Part shown: piece after piece, positions 37,998 to 46,423 of the stretch | How positions within the stretch are numbered: the stretch's first letter is position 1 | Layout: each line of letters starts with the position of its first letter | Source of the DNA: Thalassococcus_A lentus | Lineage (GTDB): Bacteria > Pseudomonadota > Alphaproteobacteria > Rhodobacterales > Rhodobacteraceae | Assembly: GCF_028023555.1 (NCBI RefSeq) | Contig: NZ_JAQIOY010000001.1 | Span: 310,001-374,000, forward strand | Length of the DNA stretch: 64,000 nt | Reading direction: 5' to 3' | Made by a program: the position numbers and the translations under genes | The notes under the pieces: model-generated | The model's input: only the letters and a program-made list of their open reading frames with translations | Told to the model about the DNA's origin: nothing | Database searches by the model: none

Positions 37998-38303
37998 TCA
38001 GGATTCGAAAACGGTTGAAATCGTATTTGCGCGGAACTCTGTGATCGTCACGGTGACCGCCCCGGCCGTGCAAAACGGATCTTGTGCCATGCGCTGTTCC
38101 AAGGCCTCTCGCGATGGCGCGCTGGCGAGGATCATGCCGCCGTTTCGCGGAACTTTGGGCCCGGCCACCAGAAACGTCCCATCATCGAACCCCTGTTTGA
38201 TAAAGACCATGTGATCATCGATCAGCGGTTCGATCCGATCGAATGGCCAGTCGTAGTGGATATCCACTGCAAACAGACTTTGGCCTTTTTCAAAGATACT
38301 CAT
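37998..38303 (-). CDS. YciI-like domain protein
   Basis: 101 residues with the YCII fold pattern: an N-terminal strand (SLFAVDIHY), a central DDHMVFIKQGFDDGTFLVAGPK and GGMILASAPSREALEQRMAQDPF. YciI family members are small dimeric ferredoxin-like proteins with an unclear enzymatic role. It lies 18 bp after ubiG on the same strand. Confidence 0.85.
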   Translation of the reverse strand: MSIFEKGQSLFAVDIHYDWPFDRIEPLIDDHMVFIKQGFDDGTFLVAGPKVPRNGGMILASAPSREALEQRMAQDPFCTAGAVTVTITEFRANTISTVFES

Positions 38304-38321
38304 TGTGGGTTCCCTGAGGAT

Positions 38322-39068
38322 TTATGGTTTGAGTGCGGCGGTCACATAATTGACTGACAGATCCCGATCAGACAGCTTCCACGTCCAGGAAATAGGATTG
38401 AAGACAAACCCCTTGCGATCCACCGGGTTTAGCCCGGCATTGCGCATCAGATCGAAAAGCTCATCCGGTGTGATGAACTTGTTCCATTCATGTGTGCCTT
38501 TGGGGAGCCAACGCATCACGTATTCCGCACCCACGATGGCCATGGCAAAGCTCTTGGGATTTCGGTTGATCGTTGAGCAAACATGCAAGCCGCCGGGTTT
38601 CAGCAGTTGCTGGCAGGCGGTCAGATAGGCCAGTGGATCCGCCACGTGTTCGACGACTTCCATGTTCAGGACGATATCGAATTGTTCGCCTGCTGCGGCC
38701 ATGGCTTCGGCAGTTGTGTGCCGGTAGTCGATCGTGAGGCCGGATTGAGCTGCATGCGCCTGCGCGACTGGAATGTTTCGTTCCGCTGCGTCCACTCCGA
38801 TGATTTCGGCGCCGAGACGGGCCATTGGTTCGCATAGCAATCCACCGCCGCAGCCGATATCGAGAATGCGCAGGCCAGCGAAGGGCGTGGCACTGTCCAG
38901 ATCCTTTTCAAACTCACCAGCGATTTGCGTTGTAATATAGTCGAGCCTGCAGGGGTTCAGCATATGCAATGGCTTGAACTTTCCGTTGGGGTCCCACCAT
39001 TCTGCGGCCATGGCCTCAAACTTGGCGACTTCGGATGGATCAACGGTATTAGTCATGACATTCCCCAT
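38322..39068 (-). CDS. ubiG: Ubiquinone biosynthesis O-methyltransferase UbiG
   Basis: Methylates two hydroxyls of the ubiquinone ring precursors. The 248-residue protein has the SAM loop [19 protein letters not shown], the post-motif EVVEHVADP and the family N-terminus [23 protein letters not shown]. An ATG at 39056 is an alternative start. It is divergent from pip with a 35-bp gap. Confidence 0.94.
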   Translation of the reverse strand: MGNVMTNTVDPSEVAKFEAMAAEWWDPNGKFKPLHMLNPCRLDYITTQIAGEFEKDLDSATPFAGLRILDIGCGGGLLCEPMARLGAEIIGVDAAERNIPVAQAHAAQSGLTIDYRHTTAEAMAAAGEQFDIVLNMEVVEHVADPLAYLTACQQLLKPGGLHVCSTINRNPKSFAMAIVGAEYVMRWLPKGTHEWNKFITPDELFDLMRNAGLNPVDRKGFVFNPISWTWKLSDRDLSVNYVTAALKP

Positions 39069-39103
39069 GGTCTTTTGCCTGCCTCAACCAATATAGATGT
39101 CCT

Positions 39104-40081
39104 ATGGATAAATTCCCGAGCCAAAAGCGCGCAGTTCAGTATCTCTATCCGCCGATCGACCCGTTCGATCAGCAAATACTGGATGCGAGCGGCGGGCACC
39201 GGATTTATGTTGAGCAATGCGGAAATCCTGATGGCGTTCCGGTGATCATCCTGCACGGCGGTCCGGGCGGGGGATGCAGCCCAGCGATGCGCCGATATTT
39301 TGATCCCAAAGTCTATCGGGTGATCCTGTTTGATCAACGTGGATGTGGCCGATCGCGCCCGCATGCGAGCGTCAAGGACAACACCACCTGGGATCTGGTT
39401 TCGGATATTGAACTTATCCGCACGACGCTGGGCGTTGAGAAGTTTATTTTGTTTGGTGGAAGTTGGGGTGCCACGCTGGCGTTGATTTATGCCATCAGCC
39501 ACCCCGAGCGCGTGACCCACATGGTGTTGCGTGGTGTGTTCCTGATGACCCAATCAGAACTGGACTGGTTTTACGGTGGTGGTGCAGGAAAGTTCTGGCC
39601 AGAGCCTTGGGCCCGGTTTGTCGATATCATTCCAGAAGACGAACAAGACGATTTGATCGCAGCATACAATCGACGCCTTTTCAGCGGTGATTTGAGAATG
39701 GAGACCAAGTTTGCACAGGCTTGGTCATCTTGGGAAAACGCTTTGGCGTCTGTGTACTCCAGTGGTCAAGGCGGCGAAGCGCCGGGCGACTATGCGCGGG
39801 CTTTTGCGCGATTGGAGAACCACTATTTCATTAACAACGGGTTCCTTGAAGAAGACGGTTGGATTCTGAAAAATGCCGGTCGCCTGAAAGGCATTCAGGG
39901 TGTGATCGTTCAGGGACGCTACGATATGATCTGTCCGCCACGTGGTGCCTGGGAACTGGCCCGTGCGTGGCCCGAGAGCGATCTGCGCATGGTGCGAAAT
40001 GCAGGTCACGCGCTATCCGAGCCGGGAATTAGCGCCGAATTGGTCCGGACGATGGATCAAATTGCCGAAAACCTCTCGTAA
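39104..40081 (+). CDS. pip: Prolyl (proline) iminopeptidase
   Basis: Alpha/beta hydrolase that removes N-terminal proline. The 325-residue protein shows the oxyanion loop HGGPGGG, the nucleophile elbow GGSWGATLA (serine nucleophile), and the catalytic Asp and His near GRYDMICPP and GHALSEPG. It stands alone between ubiG and the peptide importer operon; use on imported peptides is possible but not shown. Confidence 0.93.
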   Translation: MDKFPSQKRAVQYLYPPIDPFDQQILDASGGHRIYVEQCGNPDGVPVIILHGGPGGGCSPAMRRYFDPKVYRVILFDQRGCGRSRPHASVKDNTTWDLVSDIELIRTTLGVEKFILFGGSWGATLALIYAISHPERVTHMVLRGVFLMTQSELDWFYGGGAGKFWPEPWARFVDIIPEDEQDDLIAAYNRRLFSGDLRMETKFAQAWSSWENALASVYSSGQGGEAPGDYARAFARLENHYFINNGFLEEDGWILKNAGRLKGIQGVIVQGRYDMICPPRGAWELARAWPESDLRMVRNAGHALSEPGISAELVRTMDQIAENLS

Positions 40082-40122
40082 ATCGGACATCTTTGGTCGA
40101 ATCGGACTTAGAGGCTTTACAC

Positions 40123-40155
40123 TTGTTGCTCAGCCGTTAACGTTATCGGCAACAA
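40123..40155. promoter_or_regulatory. Candidate operator upstream of the peptide importer operon
   Basis: TTGTTGC (40123-40129) and GCAACAA (40149-40155) form an inverted repeat around a TTAACGTTA core, within the 96 bp between pip and the first permease gene. TTTACA at 40116 could serve as a -35 element. Position suggests regulation of the transporter; the protein that binds is unknown. Confidence 0.35.
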
Positions 40156-40177
40156 TAACAATACGCCGTCAGGGATC

Positions 40178-41173
40178 TTGAACTCAGTTTTGAAAATCAT
40201 TCTGCAACGTCTGGCGCTTGGCCTTTTGACGTTGTTCATCGTCTCGATTGTCATCTTCACCGCTGTGAACATGTTGCCGGGCGATTTTGCGCAAGCCATT
40301 CTCGGCCAGAGCGCAACTCCGGAAGCTGTCGAAGCGATCAGGAAAGACCTGGGCCTCGATAAAGGGCCCGTGACCCGGTACTTTGAATGGCTTGGTGGCG
40401 CGTTGCGCGGCGATTTGGGCAATTCTTTCGCTCAGGCCAATTTTGCAAGCTTTGTCGGCGATGACTCAGGCGTCCGAACATCGGTCGCCCAGCAGATTGC
40501 GCCGCGGTTTGCCAATACGATGTTCCTTGCGGGTGTGACGGCGGCGATTGCTGTGCCCTTTGCGGTGACACTGGGAATACTGGCTGCGCTTTACCGAAAC
40601 TCGGTTTTTGATCGCGTTGCCAACATTTCGACTCTGACGTCGATCTCCAGCCCTGAATTCTTCATGGCTTATGTGCTGATCCTCTTTCTGGCTGTGCTGA
40701 ACCCGATCCTGCCATCGCTGTCCAACATCTACGACGGGATGAGTTTTGGTGAGCGTCTGGAAAAGACGCTGCTGCCTGCACTGACGCTGACATTGGTGGT
40801 GACGGCACATATGATGCGGATGACCCGCGCTGCGATTATCAATCTGCTGGCATCGCCCTATATCGAGATGGCGCGCCTGAAAGGCATCAAGCCAATGCGG
40901 GTGATTGTCCGGCACGCGTTGCCGAATGCACTGGCGCCGATCATCAACGTTATCGCGCTCAACCTTGCCTACCTGATCACAGGTGTGGTGGTGGTAGAGG
41001 TGGTGTTTGTTTACCCAGGCATTGGTCAGCTGTTCGTAGACAGCGTCAAAATTCGGGACATCCCTGTTGTGCAGGCATGCTGCCTGATTTTCGCGGCGGC
41101 ATATATTCTGCTGAATCTTCTGGCTGACATCCTGTCGATTTTGTCCAACCCCCGTTTGAGGCATCCGAAATGA
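40178..41173 (+). CDS. Peptide/dipeptide ABC transporter permease (DppB/OppB-like)
   Basis: 331-residue permease with about six membrane segments. It starts at TTG 40178, after AGGGAT. The BPD_transp EAA-type loop is near ASPYIEMARLKGIKPMRVIVRHALPNALAPIINV. It overlaps the second permease by 4 bp. Substrate class (peptide, nickel or microcin-type) cannot be assigned by sequence alone. Confidence 0.88.
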   Translation: MNSVLKIILQRLALGLLTLFIVSIVIFTAVNMLPGDFAQAILGQSATPEAVEAIRKDLGLDKGPVTRYFEWLGGALRGDLGNSFAQANFASFVGDDSGVRTSVAQQIAPRFANTMFLAGVTAAIAVPFAVTLGILAALYRNSVFDRVANISTLTSISSPEFFMAYVLILFLAVLNPILPSLSNIYDGMSFGERLEKTLLPALTLTLVVTAHMMRMTRAAIINLLASPYIEMARLKGIKPMRVIVRHALPNALAPIINVIALNLAYLITGVVVVEVVFVYPGIGQLFVDSVKIRDIPVVQACCLIFAAAYILLNLLADILSILSNPRLRHPK

Positions 41174-42366
41174 GCGGTCTCGCCACCATCGTTGTCGCTC
41201 TTGTGGCGATTGGCATTGTGGCCTGGGTGGGCCGCTTTGCGATGCAAAAGATATCCGGTAATGCGCCAAAGTTTCGCGACATGCCCTTTGCAGTCGCTTT
41301 TGGTTACGTATTGGCTGCGGTTCTTGTGGCGCTGGGTGTCTGGTATTTCTTCCAGCCCAAAGCCAATGACCAAGGTATTCAGAACGCTGGGGTGATCTTT
41401 TTCCGCTGGGCTGTACAGGGCGTTCTGATTGGCATGGTTGCGGCTTGGATCTTTCGCTTTCTGGGTCGCATGGTGGGAACATCCGGTTCTCGCAAATTGT
41501 TCCGGCAGATGCCGCTTACAGCCAGTTTTGGAATTCTGGTCATCGTCGTCTATGCGGTTCTTGCGATTTTTGCGGGGTTGATCGCGCCGCATGGGCAGGA
41601 AACAGTATTTGCTCAGGCGAACGTCGTTCCGGGCGGAAACCCTGCGCTGGGCGGCAATCCTGACTTTCCACTCGGCACCGACCAGATCGGCCGTGATATT
41701 CTGTCCCGATTGATCTACGGGGCACAGAATACCGTTGGCATTGCTTTTGCGACGACGTTGATCGCTTTCTTCATCGGCGGCACGCTTGGGTTTCTTGCGG
41801 CAACACTGCAGGGCTGGCTGGATCAGGTTCTGAGCCGCGCTGTTGATGTACTGATGGCAATCCCCTCGCTCATCTTTTCGCTGCTGTTGATTACAGTGGC
41901 GTCGGCTTGGGTTTCCGGCTTTGGCCTGACCATTGCGATGGTGCTGATCATTGCCGTGATCGATTCGACACGCGTGTTCCGGCTGGCCCGCGCGGTGGGC
42001 ATGAACATCGTGGTCATGGATTACATCGAGGCAGCCAAACTACGCGGTGAAGGTTTGGGATACTTGATCTTCAAGGAAATCCTGCCGAACGCGACAGCGC
42101 CATTGCTGGCCGAATTCGGTTTGCGTTTCTGTTTCGTGTTCCTGACCATATCGGCGCTGTCTTTCCTTGGCGTTGGTATCCAGCCACCCTTGGCGGATTG
42201 GGGGACGATGGTTCGTGACCTGTCAGCCTTTATCAACTACGCGAGCTTTGCGCCTTTGGCGGCCAGTGTCCCGCTTCTGGCGGCTGGCGCGATTGCGCTG
42301 CTGACTGTGGCGGTAAACTTCGTGGTGGACTGGATGCTGTACCGCAGCTCCGGACTGAAGGAGTAA
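41170..42366 (+). CDS. Peptide/dipeptide ABC transporter permease (DppC/OppC-like) with N-terminal extension
   Basis: 398 residues, roughly 100 more than a usual OppC. The normal permease start, LTASFGILVIVVYAVLAIFAGLIAPHG, only appears near residue 117. Before it lies an extra region with about three hydrophobic segments (about 5-25, 38-60, 80-98). The EAA loop is near DYIEAAKLRGEGLGYLIFKEILPN. It follows the first permease by 4-bp overlap. Confidence 0.88.
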   Translation: MSGLATIVVALVAIGIVAWVGRFAMQKISGNAPKFRDMPFAVAFGYVLAAVLVALGVWYFFQPKANDQGIQNAGVIFFRWAVQGVLIGMVAAWIFRFLGRMVGTSGSRKLFRQMPLTASFGILVIVVYAVLAIFAGLIAPHGQETVFAQANVVPGGNPALGGNPDFPLGTDQIGRDILSRLIYGAQNTVGIAFATTLIAFFIGGTLGFLAATLQGWLDQVLSRAVDVLMAIPSLIFSLLLITVASAWVSGFGLTIAMVLIIAVIDSTRVFRLARAVGMNIVVMDYIEAAKLRGEGLGYLIFKEILPNATAPLLAEFGLRFCFVFLTISALSFLGVGIQPPLADWGTMVRDLSAFINYASFAPLAASVPLLAAGAIALLTVAVNFVVDWMLYRSSGLKE

Positions 42367-42370
42367 GCGC

Positions 42371-44029
42371 ATGTCTGATACCGGCGAACTTCTTGTCGAA
42401 ATGCGTGGCATCCATATGGAAGGCCGCAGTGATGAGACCTGGAACCCGATCATCAAGGGTGTGGACCTGACGCTTAACAAGGGTGAGGTTCTTGGCTTGA
42501 TCGGTGAATCCGGTGCGGGCAAATCCACGTTGGGTCTGGCGGCGATGGGCTTTACCCGTGACGGCGTGCGGATCTCTCAGGGATCGGTAATGTTCGACGG
42601 GATTGACCTGCTTGCAGCCTCAGCCGACCAGAAACGAGCCTTGCTGGGCAAACGCATCGCCTATGTGGCGCAATCGGCGGCAGCCAGCTTTAATCCCGCA
42701 CACAAACTGATTGATCAGCATAGCGAAGCGCCCGTGCAGCACGGTGTTATGTCCCGAACTGAATCTGAACAGGACGGGATGGAACTGTACCGCAAATTGC
42801 GGCTGCCCAATCCTGAACAAATCGGTTTTCGCTATCCCCATCAGGTTTCTGGTGGACAGTTGCAGCGCGCGATGACGGCCATGGCCATGTCATGCCGCCC
42901 CGATCTGATTATTTTCGATGAGCCCACAACCGCGTTGGATGTGACCACGCAGATTGAGGTGCTGGCTAGCATTCGCGATATTGTCGAACAGTTTGGTACG
43001 GCGGCGATCTACATCACGCATGACCTTGCCGTGGTTGCACAGATGGCCGACCGCATCAAAGTGCTGCTTAAGGGTGATGAGGTCGAAGAGGCCGAAACCC
43101 GCGAGATGCTTTCGAACCCGCAACAGGACTATACCAAGAGTCTCTGGGCTGTTCGTGAATTCCAGCGTCCGCAAAAACCAGCCGTTTTGACAGACGCAAC
43201 CCCAGTCATTTCGGTACAGGGTGTGACGGCTGCCTATGGCAAAGTTGACGTGTTGCATGACGTCAGCTTCGACATCCACGAAGGCCGCACAGTGGCCGTT
43301 GTTGGCGAATCCGGGTCCGGAAAATCAACGACTGCTCGCTGTATCACAGGTTTGCTGCCGCCTCGTCTCGGACAGATTGAACTGGATGGACAGGCGCTGC
43401 CGCTTGATTATCGCAAGCGCAACAAGGATCAGCTGAGACAGGTTCAGATGATCTATCAGATGGCCGACACGGCGCTGAACCCTCGTACGCGCATTGGTGA
43501 CATCATCGGGCGTCCTGTGCAGTTCTACGGGGGCCTGACCGGTAAAGACAAACGCAGGCGCGTCGAGGAATTGCTGGATCAGATCGAGCTTCCGGCGGCC
43601 CAGTATTTTGATCGTTTACCATCCGAGCTTTCGGGTGGACAGAAGCAGCGCATCGGGATCGCGCGCGCCTTGGCGGCGGAGCCGAAGTTCATCATCTGCG
43701 ACGAAGTCACTTCGGCGCTGGATCAGTTGGTGGCCGAGGGCATCCTAAGATTGCTCGCGCGACTACAAGACGATCTGAAGCTATCTTATATGTTTATCAC
43801 ACACGATCTGGCCACAGTGCGCTCTATCGCCGATGAGGTCGTCGTCATGAAGGATGGTGTTGTTGTCGAGCAGGGGCCGAAAACGGACATGTTTAAGCCG
43901 CCGCATCACGCCTACACCGACTTGTTGCTGTCCTCGGTTCCCGAAATGGACCCGGATTGGCTTACGAATCTGCTCACTGAACGCGGAGTTGATAACATCG
44001 GCGACGCTGCAGTTGATAAGATGACATGA
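42371..44029 (+). CDS. Peptide ABC transporter ATPase, two fused ATP-binding domains (DppD-DppF-like)
   Basis: 552 residues with two ATPase modules. The first has GESGAGKST, VSGGQLQRAM and LIIFDEPTTALD; the second has GESGSGKST, LSGGQKQRIG and FIICDEVTSALD. The C-terminus of each carries the usual peptide-transporter substrate-loop region. This corresponds to DppD and DppF joined in one chain. ATG lies 4 bp after the permease stop. Confidence 0.93.
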   Translation: MSDTGELLVEMRGIHMEGRSDETWNPIIKGVDLTLNKGEVLGLIGESGAGKSTLGLAAMGFTRDGVRISQGSVMFDGIDLLAASADQKRALLGKRIAYVAQSAAASFNPAHKLIDQHSEAPVQHGVMSRTESEQDGMELYRKLRLPNPEQIGFRYPHQVSGGQLQRAMTAMAMSCRPDLIIFDEPTTALDVTTQIEVLASIRDIVEQFGTAAIYITHDLAVVAQMADRIKVLLKGDEVEEAETREMLSNPQQDYTKSLWAVREFQRPQKPAVLTDATPVISVQGVTAAYGKVDVLHDVSFDIHEGRTVAVVGESGSGKSTTARCITGLLPPRLGQIELDGQALPLDYRKRNKDQLRQVQMIYQMADTALNPRTRIGDIIGRPVQFYGGLTGKDKRRRVEELLDQIELPAAQYFDRLPSELSGGQKQRIGIARALAAEPKFIICDEVTSALDQLVAEGILRLLARLQDDLKLSYMFITHDLATVRSIADEVVVMKDGVVVEQGPKTDMFKPPHHAYTDLLLSSVPEMDPDWLTNLLTERGVDNIGDAAVDKMT

Positions 44030-44096
44030 GAATCAGTGCATAACTGAAGAATCGAACGGGCGGGGGACGCCGCCGAAACTAACTAGGGAGATAAAA

Positions 44097-45650
44097 ATGA
44101 CACGTATCAGCCGACGTGGACTACTTAAGACAGGGGCAGCAGCCGGTGTACTGGCTGCATCCGGTCTGCCACTGCACGCGCAAGCCAAGCGGGGCGGACG
44201 CCTTCGCGCAGGCCTGTCCGGTGCCAACACATCCGACAGCTGGGACGGCCGGACGCATTCCGACCTGTTCATGATCGCAGCAGCGCAAGGCACCGTTTTT
44301 GACAGCCTGACCGAAGTTGCTGCCGATGGCTCGCTCAAGGGCGAACTGGCCGAGAACTGGGAAGCCTCCGCTGACGCAAAGACGTGGACGTTCAACCTGC
44401 GCTCTGGCGTGACCTTCCACAACGGTAAGGCCTTTGGCGCTGACGACGTAATCGCGTCGTTGCAGATGCACGTTGCAGAAGGCGCGAAGTCGGCGGCCAA
44501 GCCGATCGTCGAAGCCATCACGGAAATGAAGAAGACAGGCGATCTGCAGGTTCAGTTCACGCTGGCCGCGGGCAATGCTGACTTCCCATATCTGATGTCT
44601 GACTATCACCTGCTGATCTACCCAGCGGGTCAGATTGAAGAAGCGATTGCGAAGGGCATCGGTACCGGCCTCTACGCCGTTGACAGCTTTGAGCCTGGTG
44701 TCCGCATGGTCGCCAAGCGTGTGGACAGCCACTACAAAGGTGACAACGCTGGTTACTTTGACGAAGTCGAATACATCGCCATCAATGACAACACAGCCCG
44801 GATGAATGCGCTGCTGACCGGTCAGGTTGATGCCATTAACCGCGTCGATCTCAAGACCATCCAGCTACTTCAGGCGAACCCGATGGTGCGCATTCAGGAA
44901 GTGACGGGCAACCAGCATTATACCTTCCCGATGCTGACAGACGTTGAGCCTTTCAACGACGTGAATGTTCGTCGCGCGCTCAAGTATGCGATCAACCGTC
45001 AGGAAATGGTCGACAAGGTTCTGCTGGGTCACGGACGTGTCGGTAACGACAGCCCCATCGGTCCCGCTTCTCAGTTCTTCCACGAAGACATGGAGCAGCT
45101 GGCCTATGATCCGGACAAGGCAAAGTTCTACCTCAAAGAGGCAGGTCTGTCTGAACTCAACATCGACCTGTCTGCTTCCAACGCTGCCTTTGAAGGTGCG
45201 GTAGACGCGGCCCAGCTGTATCAGGCTTCGGCAAAGTCAGCAGGCATCAACATCAACGTGGTGCAGGAGCCAGCCGATGGCTACTGGTCCAACGTTTGGC
45301 TGAAAAAGCCGTTCTGTGCTTGCTACTGGTCGGGTCGTGCGACTGAAGACTGGATGTTCTCTACTGCCTACGAAGCTGGCGTTCCATGGAACGACACCCA
45401 GTGGGATCGTGATGACAGCGGTCGGTTCCAGGACCTGCTTCTCGAAGCGCGCGCAGAACTCGACAGCAACAAACGTCGCGGCATGTATCAGGAAATGCAG
45501 ACCATCCTGAAGGACGACGGCGGTGTGATCCTGCCGATGTTCGCCAACTACGTGCAGGGCGTCTCCAACAAGGTTTCCAGCCCGGAGACTGTTGGTAACC
45601 TCTGGCAGATGGACAACGGCCGCATGGCGGAACGTTGGTGGATGGCATAA
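44097..45650 (+). CDS. Peptide ABC transporter periplasmic substrate-binding protein
   Basis: 517 residues. The N-terminus carries a twin-arginine motif (SRRGLLK) and Ala-rich signal; cleavage near LHAQA. The SBP_bac_5 family pattern is visible: AENWEASADAKTWTFNLRSGVTFHNGK, then NVRRALKYAINRQEMVDKV. Tat export of a substrate-binding protein is common in this group. It is last in the transporter operon, ending in a terminator. Confidence 0.92.
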   Translation: MTRISRRGLLKTGAAAGVLAASGLPLHAQAKRGGRLRAGLSGANTSDSWDGRTHSDLFMIAAAQGTVFDSLTEVAADGSLKGELAENWEASADAKTWTFNLRSGVTFHNGKAFGADDVIASLQMHVAEGAKSAAKPIVEAITEMKKTGDLQVQFTLAAGNADFPYLMSDYHLLIYPAGQIEEAIAKGIGTGLYAVDSFEPGVRMVAKRVDSHYKGDNAGYFDEVEYIAINDNTARMNALLTGQVDAINRVDLKTIQLLQANPMVRIQEVTGNQHYTFPMLTDVEPFNDVNVRRALKYAINRQEMVDKVLLGHGRVGNDSPIGPASQFFHEDMEQLAYDPDKAKFYLKEAGLSELNIDLSASNAAFEGAVDAAQLYQASAKSAGININVVQEPADGYWSNVWLKKPFCACYWSGRATEDWMFSTAYEAGVPWNDTQWDRDDSGRFQDLLLEARAELDSNKRRGMYQEMQTILKDDGGVILPMFANYVQGVSNKVSSPETVGNLWQMDNGRMAERWWMA

Positions 45651-45676
45651 GCCAAATCAAAGCTTAAACGCACAAA

Positions 45677-45703
45677 CGCCCCGCGGTTTCCGCGGGGCGT
45701 TTT
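45677..45703 (+). terminator. Terminator of the peptide importer operon
   Basis: CGCCCCGCGG (45677-45686) pairs with CCGCGGGGCG (45690-45699) around a TTT loop, followed by TTTTC. It lies 27 bp after the substrate-binding protein stop. Confidence 0.9.
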
Positions 45704-45744
45704 CTGTTTACGAGGGTCCTTGGCATCTACCACGACATAGGGGT

Positions 45745-45773
45745 TTGCTCTGATTCGCAGATTCTGTTATAGA
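45745..45773 (+). promoter_or_regulatory. Candidate promoter for the leader RNA and small ORFs
   Basis: TTGCTC (45745-45750) and TATAGA (45768-45773) are separated by 17 bp, an acceptable sigma-70 spacing, and lie directly before the hairpins below. The start would fall near 45780. The -35 match is only partial. Confidence 0.4.
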
Positions 45774-45779
45774 ATAGGA

Positions 45780-45845
45780 GTCAGGCTTGAGGCTTCGCGC
45801 CCAAGATTGAAAAGGTCTCAAGCCGCAAGCTTGGGGCCTTTTCTA
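45780..45845 (+). ncRNA. Candidate RNA switch or small RNA with mutually exclusive hairpins
   Basis: Three structures can form. Hairpin 1: CTTG-GGC pairs with GCC-CAAG (45786-45805, bulged A). Hairpin 2: a 14-bp stem (45810-45823 with 45829-45842) followed by TTTTCT, terminator-like. Alternative: GGCTTGAG (45784-45791) is the exact complement of CTCAAGCC (45817-45824), extendable with wobble pairs to 11 bp. The alternative would break both hairpins, as in an antiterminator. If always terminated, the product is a ~64-nt RNA. No known riboswitch family is recognised. Confidence 0.45.
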
Positions 45846-46045
45846 ATTGAGCTCTGGCTGGACGTAGGCGCAAATCGATCTTCGGATCGGACCTCATGAC
45901 TTTTTCAAGCAATTGAAAACAAACAATTTTTTCCCTTTTGCGAATCGATTCAACGGCTTATGCTTTAGTTCCAAGGAGCGGCGCTAAGCCTTCAAGCCTG
46001 ACACCTTGGACAGCGTCTCTCCGAAACAGAGTAAGGAGTGACGCC

Positions 46046-46207
46046 ATGATTTGGCCAATTCGAACTAACTCAACCCATCTGTGTCCTAAGACCGGTATCT
46101 GGCAGCCCGTGGACGGGCCGCCTGACCGGCAAATTGTGCTGAGGGGAGCTCCATTCCCGAAGCACGACAAGCATCGCGACTGGATGCTGGTTGGAAAATT
46201 TGAATGA
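46046..46207 (+). CDS. Small protein A with CPxTGIW...GxPFPK...WxLVxxF signature
   Basis: 53 residues from ATG 46046, preceded by AAGGAG at a good distance. The sequence has CPKTGIWQPVD, then GAPFPKHDK and WMLVGKF. It is clearly paralogous to the next small ORF and differs mainly by having a single cysteine. No signal peptide or membrane segment. Small zinc-ribbon-like domains with a similar CPxSG...GxxxP...WxLV pattern exist, but I cannot name the family with certainty. Confidence 0.6.
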   Translation: MIWPIRTNSTHLCPKTGIWQPVDGPPDRQIVLRGAPFPKHDKHRDWMLVGKFE

Positions 46208-46211
46208 CCTT

Positions 46212-46236
46212 AGCGCGCCTCTGGCGCGCTTTTTTT
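46212..46236 (+). terminator. Terminator between the two small ORFs
   Basis: AGCGCGCC (46212-46219) pairs with GGCGCGCT (46223-46230) around TCT, followed by TTTTTT. This is a near-ideal Rho-independent terminator, starting 5 bp after the stop of small protein A and ending about 16 bp before the ATG of small protein B. Confidence 0.9.
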
Positions 46237-46252
46237 GTCCGAGGAGAACTCG

Positions 46253-46417
46253 ATGGAAATTAGATCATATCAATCGGCCGAGCGTTGCCCGGTTTCAGGT
46301 ATTTGGCGCTGCAACTCATGTCAGATGGCAACGGCAGTATTCGCCGCCGGAGAGCCATTCCCCAAACTACATGGCCAGTCTGTCAAATGGAGACTGGTCC
46401 GTTCGTTCGCCTGCTAG
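46253..46417 (+). CDS. Small protein B, paralogue of protein A, cysteine-rich
   Basis: 54 residues from ATG 46253, preceded by GAGGAG. It shares CPVSGIW, GEPFPK and WRLVRSF with protein A. In addition it has C12, C20 and C23 (CPVSGIWRCNSC), which could bind zinc, and a terminal Cys. Its ribosome site sits just past the terminator, so read-through is required or a separate promoter exists. Function unknown. Confidence 0.6.
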   Translation: MEIRSYQSAERCPVSGIWRCNSCQMATAVFAAGEPFPKLHGQSVKWRLVRSFAC

Positions 46418-46423
46418 ACGAGC

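Larger units (their letters stand above)
45651..46045. other. 395-bp stretch without a large gene between the importer and the small ORFs
   Basis: It holds the importer terminator, a promoter-like element, the leader hairpins and, at 45902-45919, an AT-rich inverted repeat (TTTTCAA and TTGAAAA with a GCAA spacer). The part at 45920-46045 is AT-rich at first; CCAAGG (45972-45977) and CCTTGG (near 46003) could pair. I see no open reading frame with a ribosome site before 46046. Confidence 0.6.
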
